Shown here piece by piece: positions 8,045 through 13,691 of a stretch of DNA of 13,901 bases. Origin of the DNA: an uncultured Bacteroidota bacterium (GTDB lineage Bacteria; Bacteroidota; Bacteroidia; Chitinophagales; Saprospiraceae); assembly GCA_937876435.1 (NCBI GenBank), contig CALEIL010000448.1:1-13901 (forward strand). Reading direction: 5' to 3'. The notes beneath the pieces were generated by a model. It made no database searches. It was not told the origin of the DNA and saw nothing but the letters and a program-made list of their open reading frames with translations. Made by a program: the position numbers and the translations under genes. Numbering within the stretch: position 1 is the stretch's first letter; the number at the start of each line of letters is the position of its first letter.

Positions 8045-8977
8045 ATGAAAAGTAGAAAAAGTAATTTTTTATCAAATTCAGGACTCTTGATTATACTCTT
8101 GGTGCTACAGGGGTGTATCCAGGAGAATTTTGAATATAAACCTTCGGATACGAACCATGGAATATGGGATGTTTCTGCCTGGGGATTTATATCAGCACAC
8201 GAAGATTTGAATACGCTCAGAGAGGCTATCGAAATTTCCGGATTGGAAGATTTGTTTGACCGGGAAGGTGAATGGACTTATGTGCTTCCCAACGATAAGG
8301 CTTTCAGGGATTTTTTGCCCTTTAACGGGTACCGGAACGTTTCTGAAATTCCGGTTCCCATTCTCAAAAATCTTTTAAGGTATATGGTAGTGAAAGACCG
8401 GGTGATCTTCACGGATCCGGATTTATTCGAGAGCAATAATCCTCTGCCCTATGAAACGGACAACGGGCAGATCATGTATCTCTCTCACCAGACGAGTTTT
8501 ATCGGTATTGTCAATGAGGGGACAGCGAGAAGCTTTGAAATTTATACTTCCAATGTTCAAACGAACAGTGGCGTGATTCATGTAGTGGGTTCGATGGTTT
8601 ATTATTCCCTGCCACCGGGAAATCTGCAAATTGATACCACTGGTACCGGTACACCTTTGACCTTGGAGAAAAATCTGCCGGTCCAGGTTTCCAAATCAGG
8701 ATCGGTCCCCATTGATGGGACGGTTCTGGAAATTGGAGGAGCTTCACCGGAGAATATTATTTACACTTTGGAGAAAGCGCCGGAACATGGATGGTTGGTG
8801 ATGAATGGAACAAGATTTTTAAAAGAAGGAGATAGGTTTACCCAAAATGATATCGGGTTATTGAATGTCGTCTATATCAATGACGTTGAAGGCCATGATG
8901 ATGTAATCACATTATCGGTCGTAAGTAAATCTGGTTTTGTGTTGGAGGCTTTCGATTTCAAAATAGAAACGGATTGA
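8045..8977 (+). CDS. Lipoprotein with FAS1 (fasciclin) domain and a CSPG/cadherin-like repeat
   Basis: A 310-residue lipoprotein. The signal peptide ends in VLQGC with lipidated C24. Residues about 45-191 form one FAS1 domain: TYVLPNDKAFRDFL (78-91) is the H1-type motif and NSGVIHVVGSMVYY (174-187) the H2-type motif. Residues about 205-308 resemble a chondroitin sulfate proteoglycan (CSPG, cadherin-like) repeat: LPVQVSKSGSVPI, SPENIIYTLEKAPEHGWLV, FTQNDIGLLNVVYIND and DVITLSVVSKSGF. FAS1 domains act in adhesion, and FAS1 lipoproteins are often found beside SusC/SusD pairs in Bacteroidota. CSPG repeats are structural or adhesive. Together they suggest a surface ligand-binding or spacer protein serving the adjacent SusCD complex. 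Its TGA overlaps the next ATG by one base (TGATG), indicating translational coupling. The CSPG assignment rests on motif resemblance and is less certain than FAS1. Confidence 0.88.
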   Translation: MKSRKSNFLSNSGLLIILLVLQGCIQENFEYKPSDTNHGIWDVSAWGFISAHEDLNTLREAIEISGLEDLFDREGEWTYVLPNDKAFRDFLPFNGYRNVSEIPVPILKNLLRYMVVKDRVIFTDPDLFESNNPLPYETDNGQIMYLSHQTSFIGIVNEGTARSFEIYTSNVQTNSGVIHVVGSMVYYSLPPGNLQIDTTGTGTPLTLEKNLPVQVSKSGSVPIDGTVLEIGGASPENIIYTLEKAPEHGWLVMNGTRFLKEGDRFTQNDIGLLNVVYINDVEGHDDVITLSVVSKSGFVLEAFDFKIETD

Positions 8978-9855
8978 TGGGAAGTGAATTTAAAAGAAAG
9001 CGAAAATCACTGGATATTATGTTCAGGATGAGAGGAAATCTGAAAAACTGGATACTGATAGCTTTGATGATTTCGGGTTTTACAGCTTGTGATCATGATG
9101 ATTCGCCGCGGCCGGATCCATCGCAGGAGGAGCGGCCGGATGAGTTGGGATCTTCGGATCTTATCGATAATTCGGATGAGTTTGCTTATGGAGCTACGAA
9201 TGGGAAAATCGATTTTTCAGGATATCAATGGGATGTGAAATCATCCGTGACCAATGCGGTCGGCCCGGGGCCAAATTATTTTTCGATGAACAGGCAGAAC
9301 GTCTGGGTGGACAAGAAGGGAAGTTTGCATCTGGAGATCACACATCGAAACGACCGGTGGTATTCGTCTTCTGTTTCTTTACCAAGACCCCTTGGATTTG
9401 GGAGGTATATGATTTATGTATCGAGCAAAACGGAAGATCTGGATCCTAATATTGTCGTTGGTTTTTTCCTGTATAAGTCAGACACTCAGGAAGTGGACAT
9501 CGAATTGTCTCGATGGGCCAGAGAAGATAATAAGAACGCCCAATTTGCAATACAGCCTGCAGATAGACAAGGAAATAAAAAGCGTTTTGATGTGCTGACA
9601 GAAGGCTATAAGACGACTTATTTTATCGATTGGCAAAGAGATAGTATTGGGTTTGGCGGCTTCAAAGGAGCAACACTCAATCCTAAGGAGGAAAATATTT
9701 TTTCTTCCTGGACCTACGCAGGGAAAGATATCCCGACGGATGAAGAGGAAAAATTTATCATCAATTTTTGGCTGTTTCGGGGAAACCCTCCATTCAATGA
9801 TCAAGATGCGGAAATCGTCATCGACAGTGTGCGCATCATTGAATATGAGAAATAA
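8977..9855 (+). CDS. GH16-like (concanavalin A-like jelly-roll) lipoprotein, putative glycoside hydrolase
   Basis: A 292-residue lipoprotein starting at an ATG that overlaps the previous stop (TGATG). ATGs at 9019 and 9028 would give a more ordinary signal peptide and cannot be excluded. The hydrophobic segment NWILIALMISGFTAC ends at C38, followed by acidic residues and a Pro/Glu-rich linker to about 60. The body looks like a GH16-type beta-jelly-roll. EVDIE at 172-176 fits the ExDxE catalytic motif (nucleophile, helper Asp, acid/base), and the context VDIELSRWAR resembles the DIEFSRWG form of some GH16-like proteins. A later FIDWQRDSIGF segment matches the usual strand after the active site. 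If active, it would cut a beta-glycan at the cell surface and feed SusD/SusC. A TTG three bases upstream is possible but less likely as the start. Confidence 0.75.
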   Translation: MGSEFKRKRKSLDIMFRMRGNLKNWILIALMISGFTACDHDDSPRPDPSQEERPDELGSSDLIDNSDEFAYGATNGKIDFSGYQWDVKSSVTNAVGPGPNYFSMNRQNVWVDKKGSLHLEITHRNDRWYSSSVSLPRPLGFGRYMIYVSSKTEDLDPNIVVGFFLYKSDTQEVDIELSRWAREDNKNAQFAIQPADRQGNKKRFDVLTEGYKTTYFIDWQRDSIGFGGFKGATLNPKEENIFSSWTYAGKDIPTDEEEKFIINFWLFRGNPPFNDQDAEIVIDSVRIIEYEK

Positions 9856-9927
9856 GCAAGAAAGTATTTCTGTAAGGAAAGAAAAATGAGAGTAAACAAC
9901 TGTTATACATAACCAAAATTCAACAAT

Positions 9928-10860
9928 ATGAAATTTAGTAGATTGCAATCAATGAATTGGCTAATGGCCGTTGCTATTATTTTTTTTGTAGCATCCGTGA
10001 GCTCATGCTCCAAAGATGACGATGAGCCAGTACCCGAGGTGCCGGATACTGAGGAACCGGGAGACAATGATGACGATGGAGACGACAATGATCCCGGAGA
10101 AGGGGAGGGCGAGGAGATTGATTTAAATTCATTTCTGCCGGAAGCCGGAACAACCATAGATTTCGCGGCTTATGCTGAAGAGGATTATTATGAATACGAG
10201 TATGAGAATGGTCGGAAAGTTTTTCGTCTCGGTGAAGAATGGGAGGTCAGCAGTCCATTGGGAATTGATATTAAGCGGCACGTTGTGGTGGCCGAAGATG
10301 GAGTCGAAATGCGGATCGATCCGAATACCGGGTATACGACGACCTTTAATCGGAATTCTTTGAATCGTTTGGATCAAAGAAGAACTTCCGGTCTTTTTGT
10401 TTGGACGGTTGAAACTCCGGAAATCAAGGCTGAAGATGATTACTATTCCGGTGGAATGCTGTATACGAGCGATGATCTGGGTTATGCTGTGAATGCATAT
10501 ATCACATATGGAACGGCAGCAGAAAGAGAAGAATTTGAAATTCCGGAAGGAAAATTGGCTTTCAGAGTAGGTTCAGATTCTGACCCATCCAGCCACATGC
10601 TGTTCCCGACCGATGCGGGAGAACATGAAATAGCCATTGGGCTGGTGACCGGTGAGGATGGTAATTTCATCGTGCTTTTTGCTTTGGACGGTGAGGTTGT
10701 TGCCACGATGAATCTGGAATATGGTCCCGATGAAATTGCAGGTACGGACTTCATGCCGGTATGCGGCACCGGGACGCGGGATAATATCGGCGGACCGAAT
10801 CATATTGCGGATATTTACTCTACCTTATATCAAAAGTTTGAATATTTCCCGGAGAAATAA
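9928..10860 (+). CDS. Lipoprotein with Asp/Glu-rich linker, function unknown
   Basis: A 310-residue lipoprotein I cannot assign to a family. The signal peptide ends in VSSC with lipidated C27, followed by SKDDDE, which resembles the lipoprotein export signals that send Bacteroidota lipoproteins to the cell surface. Residues 28-63 form a very acidic Asp/Glu/Pro/Gly linker. The rest is strand-rich, with runs such as FVWTVETPEIKA, YAVNAYITYGT and NFIVLFALDGEVVATMNLEY, the last resembling the dG..a.vyvDG..v pattern of LamG/concanavalin-like folds. The last position in a SusCD operon is where surface glycan-binding proteins (SusE/SusF type) usually sit, so a non-catalytic ligand-binding role is the best guess. 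It starts 72 bp after the GH16-like gene, and a terminator follows its stop by 22 bp. Confidence 0.8.
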   Translation: MKFSRLQSMNWLMAVAIIFFVASVSSCSKDDDEPVPEVPDTEEPGDNDDDGDDNDPGEGEGEEIDLNSFLPEAGTTIDFAAYAEEDYYEYEYENGRKVFRLGEEWEVSSPLGIDIKRHVVVAEDGVEMRIDPNTGYTTTFNRNSLNRLDQRRTSGLFVWTVETPEIKAEDDYYSGGMLYTSDDLGYAVNAYITYGTAAEREEFEIPEGKLAFRVGSDSDPSSHMLFPTDAGEHEIAIGLVTGEDGNFIVLFALDGEVVATMNLEYGPDEIAGTDFMPVCGTGTRDNIGGPNHIADIYSTLYQKFEYFPEK

Positions 10861-10882
10861 TTCATAGAAGAATTCTTATTGG

Positions 10883-10918
10883 AAAAGCTGAATCGGACCA
10901 TCGATTCAGCTTTTTTTT
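10883..10918 (+). terminator. Strong intrinsic terminator of the SusCD cluster
   Basis: A perfect 9-bp stem GCTGAATCG/CGATTCAGC (10887-10895 with 10902-10910) has a 6-nt loop and is extended by A-T pairs. It runs straight into eight T (10911-10918). It lies 22 bp after the last stop codon of the cluster and marks its 3' end. Confidence 0.9.
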
Positions 10919-10930
10919 GTTCTTTCAGCA

Positions 10931-10978
10931 TTTCGGTTCGTTTTGTGCCAGTGTTTCCGGTTCGTTTTGTGCCATTGA
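10931..10978. repeat. Two tandem copies of a 24-bp direct repeat
   Basis: Copies at 10931-10954 and 10955-10978 share the core GGTTCGTTTTGTGCCA exactly and differ at a few other positions. They sit between the terminator and the heptamer array. A further TTCATTGATTGTTCCGG nearby reuses parts of the unit. No coding role is apparent. Confidence 0.7.
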
Positions 10979-11004
10979 TTTCATTGATTGTTCCGGTGAA
11001 GGAA

Positions 11005-11158
11005 GCGGAATGCGGAATGCGGAAAGTGGGAAGCGGAATGCGGAATGCGGGAAGCGGAAAGCGGAATTCGGAATGCGGGAAGCGGAAAGCGGGATGCGGA
11101 ATGTGGGAAGCGGAATGCGGAATGCGGAATTCGGGAAGCGGAATGCGGAATGCGGATT
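11005..11158. repeat. Heptanucleotide tandem array, 22 phased copies (consensus GCGGAAT)
   Basis: The 154 bp divide without a single indel into 22 heptamers. GCGGAAT occurs 11 times; other units are GCGGAAA, GCGGGAA, GTGGGAA, TCGGAAT, TCGGGAA, GCGGGAT and GCGGATT. A degenerate GAAGGAA may be another unit at 10998-11004. Because 7 is not a multiple of 3, every frame stays open and gives false 7-residue-periodic proteins (for example FRIPHSA on the minus strand). Higher-order recurrence is visible: GCGGGAA-GCGGAAA occurs at 11047-11060 and 11075-11088. Similar heptamer arrays are known as noncoding repeats in bacteria such as cyanobacteria. Confidence 0.92.
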
Positions 11159-11340
11159 TCACTCCCACACTCAAACCAGAACTCACTCGCACACCCGTAC
11201 GAATCCTTCCTTACTGACATCAAAAGCATATACACTTTTATATCTCAGGTTGTTGCAATCGTGAAAATTATTACTAGACTGCCATATTTTGGCAGTGGTC
11301 GTGACTATTTTTGATGATGCCACAAGTAATTTCCACAATG
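11159..11340 (+). promoter_or_regulatory. Noncoding stretch with a hairpin and a candidate -7 element (11306-11313)
   Basis: A perfect 7-bp hairpin ACTGCCA/TGGCAGT (11278-11284 with 11290-11296) is followed by TATTTTTG at 11306-11313, a full match to TAnnTTTG. The usual -33 TTG at about 20 nt is not clear; a TTTTG lies 14 nt upstream, inside the hairpin. If used, transcription would start near 11318 and give the CPBP-like gene a leader of about 75 nt. I see no gene in this stretch. Confidence 0.3.
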
Positions 11341-11381
11341 ACTACCGGATCTTTACCACCTATAGAGATCCGGTAGTTTTT
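11341..11381 (+). terminator. Terminator-like hairpin in front of the CPBP-like gene
   Basis: A perfect 12-bp stem ACTACCGGATCT/AGATCCGGTAGT (11341-11352 with 11366-11377) with a 13-nt loop runs into TTTT (11378-11381). It ends 13 nt before the ATG at 11395. Its position suggests either the 3' end of an upstream small transcript or an attenuator inside the leader of the downstream gene. Confidence 0.6.
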
Positions 11382-11394
11382 AGGATATAATAAG

Positions 11395-11871
11395 ATGAAG
11401 CATATTGAGGCCTATATGGTAAACACAAACCGATATGTATTTGTAGTCGGATTTATTGTGATATGTATATTGCTGATGCTTTGCATGTTGCTGATTTCCT
11501 GGCTTATACATATTCCACAATCGGGGAGGGTGTTAGAAAGCATTACCCTCTGGAATATAATATTATCGGTGATTTTAACACCGATCCTGGAAACCTGGTT
11601 ATTTCAATATTTGCCGATCGAATTTTTTAAAACTTATTACGATAAAACCTGGCAATTAACCCTGATTTCCGGCATACCTTTTAGTTTGTTGCATTATTTC
11701 AATCAATACCTCCTGAGAGATGCCGTTTATGGGGTGGTCATTGGCGTGGCGTTTGCCTACGTCTATATCCTCGCTAAGAATCGCAAAGACATCAATCCTG
11801 TTCTTGCCACTGCTCTGGTCCGTGCCGGCTATAACTTGTCTGGTGTGGTGGTCAGGGTGGTGTTTGTTTGA
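11395..11871 (+). CDS. CPBP/CAAX-protease-like integral membrane protein with eroded motifs
   Basis: A 158-residue protein with about four hydrophobic segments (about 15-39, 51-66, 86-100 and 110-126). It resembles the CPBP family of intramembrane metalloproteases related to CAAX prenyl proteases. The family motifs are EExxxR, FxxxH and HxxxN. Here motif 1 reads E66-T67 ... Q71, motif 2 is intact (F96 to H100), and motif 3 reads R143 ... N147 with the His missing. Two of the expected catalytic or metal-binding positions are therefore replaced, and the protein may be a pseudoenzyme or a divergent clade that uses other ligands. A second ATG at 11416 (M8) is an alternative start. The gene stands alone after a terminator-like hairpin. 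Some CPBP proteins confer immunity to peptides, but nothing nearby supports that here. Confidence 0.7.
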   Translation: MKHIEAYMVNTNRYVFVVGFIVICILLMLCMLLISWLIHIPQSGRVLESITLWNIILSVILTPILETWLFQYLPIEFFKTYYDKTWQLTLISGIPFSLLHYFNQYLLRDAVYGVVIGVAFAYVYILAKNRKDINPVLATALVRAGYNLSGVVVRVVFV

Positions 11872-11917
11872 TGCATCCTATTACTTTCTCGAGAATAACA
11901 GGCCAATTTTTTTTGAA

Positions 11918-12501
11918 TTAAAATCTTCTGTCTCGACAAAAGATACAATGGATTTTTCCTGCTCGTACCAAGCGATACGGAATGTGATTTTCGTCTAATA
12001 ATTTGATGTAGGTTGCAAAAACATTCCGCCCATTGAATCCGTTGTGATTGCCAACCAATAGTTCGGTCTTATTCTTAGCCTGGATTCGGAAGTATTCGAA
12101 CAAATGCGTCAGGTGATTTTGGGCCACGATGCAATATTTCTCGTATTCACTATTATCAGTAAGACCTACCCTCCACGCAGCATTTAATTTGCAGATCAAT
12201 TCCAAAGGTGGTAGAAGCTGCGTTGAGTACTACAATATAGATCACTGTATTCTCGTGCCTGGCGATATACGCTTCAATTTGCAGATTGTATATGTGTGCC
12301 GTGAGGTACACACTATGGGTAGAAATGTGATTTCAATTTTAATTCCGTGCCGTAGGTACGACGTCTAAAAGGACACGATCTATATAATTGATTATCCGCG
12401 TGTTGCATATAAGGATATGGTAGCTTGCAATGATCCACCACCAGACTTTCTTCCTCGTAGTAGGTATTAGATTGAAGTTGAATGTAGGTATTGTCGAGGT
12501 C
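11918..12501 (-). pseudogene. Decayed minus-strand gene in three overlapping frames
   Basis: No intact gene fills 11872-12660. On the minus strand three open segments overlap end to end in different frames: 12316-12501 (DLDNTYIQLQSNTYYEEES, DHCKLPYPYMQHADNQLY), 12159-12332 (VYLTAHIYNLQIEAYIA, TVIYIVVLNAA) and 11918-12229 (STQLLPPLELICKLNAAW, KTELLVGNHNGFNGRNVF, LLDENHIPYRLVRAGKIH). Each has ordinary protein composition, and together they suggest one gene of about 200 codons broken by frameshifts and stops. The last segment can start only at TTG (12205). I do not recognise the family. Chance openness of one or more segments cannot be excluded without a homology search. Confidence 0.4.
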
Positions 12502-12669
12502 CTAGAGTAAAACTTCATCTTTTTTTATGGATTTATACCGGATTCTAGGAATGAGATTACATCAGAGATTGAGGTTTGACTAAATATATCGGTTCATGTG
12601 GAAGGCATCCTTACGTTCACAAAGGATAACTAACCAGAAGTAAAGCGTTTTTATCATTCGGGTATAAAA
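12502..12669. other. AT-rich intergenic DNA without recognisable genes
   Basis: Several stop codons interrupt every long reading. The minus-strand frame of the decayed gene continues readable for about 25 codons beyond a TAG at 12502-12504, then meets further stops. No terminal inverted repeats, tRNA or other RNA was seen. Confidence 0.4.
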
Positions 12670-12723
12670 ATGTTCATGGAAAAATTTGTTCACGAATCGT
12701 GAACAACGTATATTTGTGAACAA
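12670..12723 (+). promoter_or_regulatory. Operator embedded in the promoter of the AbiE-like module
   Basis: A perfect palindrome of 9-bp arms TTGTTCACG and CGTGAACAA with an AAT centre occupies 12686-12706. A TTTG (-33) at 12685-12688 and TATATTTG (-7) at 12709-12716 are separated by 20 nt, so the palindrome fills the spacer. Two outer half-sites flank it: ATGTTCATG at 12670-12678 (7/9 to the left arm) and TGTGAACAA at 12715-12723 (8/9 to the right arm). They are centred within half a base of the inner palindrome. The inferred transcription start, about 4-7 nt after the -7 element, falls at or beside the ATG at 12723, implying a leaderless or nearly leaderless mRNA. Repression by the product of the first gene is the likely use. 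Confidence 0.75.
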
Positions 12724-13691
12724 TGGAAAAGAATATAATACAATTGGCACTGGACAACCTGAATAAAGCCACCGGCATTCAGGCGATATGGGAAAGGAAT
12801 GATACGCTGGATGGCTATCTACATTTTACATTGAATCAGAGTAAGTATAAATTTGTCGTAGAAGTAAAAAGGGAAATAAGAAACCATCAGATTCCTGAGA
12901 TTGAAAGGTGCTTTCACACACACGATAACTTTCTATTGGTTGCGCAACGGATTTATCGAAAAGCGAAAGACCACTTCCGGGAAAGGAAAATTCCATATCT
13001 CGAGGCCAACGGAAATATATTTATTGAAAAAGAGGGTGTGTTTTTATTTGTGGATACGAATAAGCCTCTGGATATCAGAAAAACCAAGGGAAACCGGGCC
13101 TATACCAAAACAGGACTCAAAGTGTTATTTTATCTGTTGCAATATAAGGATGCGATCAATCTGACTCAACGTGAATTGGCTGAAGAGACAGAAGTGGCGT
13201 TAGGCAATATTCCACAGATCATTGAGGGGTTGAAAGAAACTGGGTTTTTACTCCCTTTGGATGGTAAAAACTTTATATGGGAGAAAAGAAAGGAGCTACT
13301 CGATAAATGGGTAGGTGATTATGCTACTACATTACGTCCCACACTCAATAGAGTGTATTATGCTTTACCTGGTAACTGGAAAGACATAACATTCGACCAC
13401 ACCAAAACCCTATGGGGTGGGGAAGCGGCTGCTGACATTCTCACCAATTTCCTCAGACCAGAAAAGTTTATCATATACACTCGTGAAGATCGAGTTGACT
13501 TAATTAAAAAATACGGATTGAGACCAGATGAGAACGGGGAGGTAGAAGTTTTGGATCTGTTTTGGAAGCAAATAAATGGAAGAACGGTACCCCCCATATT
13601 GGTGTATGCCGACTTAATGCGCGAAGGGGGGAAGCGCAATATTGAAACAGCCAAAATAATATACGATGAATTCATCAAGCCAGACTTATAA
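12723..13691 (+). CDS. AbiEi-family antitoxin and transcriptional regulator (type IV toxin-antitoxin)
   Basis: A 322-residue protein resembling the long AbiEi antitoxins (AbiEi_2 type). Residues about 1-115 look like a PD-(D/E)xK nuclease-type fold, with D30, then E47-V-K49 in FVVEVKREI. A winged helix-turn-helix follows at about 130-185 (GLKVLFYLLQY, NLTQRELAEETEVALGNIPQ, IEGLKETGFLLPL), suited to operator binding. The C-terminal part (WGGEAAADILTNFLRPEKFI, VEVLDLFWKQ, PPILVYADLMREGGKRN, IETAKIIYDEFI) matches the AbiEi C-terminal domain that counteracts the toxin. AbiEi proteins repress their own operon by binding inverted repeats and neutralise a nucleotidyltransferase toxin; AbiE systems can give abortive phage defence. 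The ATG lies directly on the promoter (see the operator entry). The toxin frame overlaps its 3' end by 26 nt. Confidence 0.85.
   Translation: MEKNIIQLALDNLNKATGIQAIWERNDTLDGYLHFTLNQSKYKFVVEVKREIRNHQIPEIERCFHTHDNFLLVAQRIYRKAKDHFRERKIPYLEANGNIFIEKEGVFLFVDTNKPLDIRKTKGNRAYTKTGLKVLFYLLQYKDAINLTQRELAEETEVALGNIPQIIEGLKETGFLLPLDGKNFIWEKRKELLDKWVGDYATTLRPTLNRVYYALPGNWKDITFDHTKTLWGGEAAADILTNFLRPEKFIIYTREDRVDLIKKYGLRPDENGEVEVLDLFWKQINGRTVPPILVYADLMREGGKRNIETAKIIYDEFIKPDL

Noticed and set aside
11005..11158. Possible CRISPR array
   Set aside because: The repeat unit is 7 bp, directly tandem and without unique spacers; no cas genes are present.
10830..11264. Several open frames on both strands giving proteins such as repeated FRIPHSA or GSGMRNAE patterns
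   Set aside because: They are produced by the 7-bp tandem array, which leaves all frames open with a 7-residue period. Real proteins are not expected here.
12129..12368. Plus-strand open frame of 79 codons
   Set aside because: The opposite strand reads more like protein across a longer span, and this frame has no recognisable start signal or motif.
11872..12722. Insertion sequence or transposon
   Set aside because: No terminal inverted repeats, target-site duplication or DDE-type transposase motif was visible; only unassigned decayed coding sequence is supported.
13081..13170. Plus-strand open frame inside the antitoxin gene as an overlapping gene
   Set aside because: It lies in another frame within the conserved winged-helix coding region and has no domain features.
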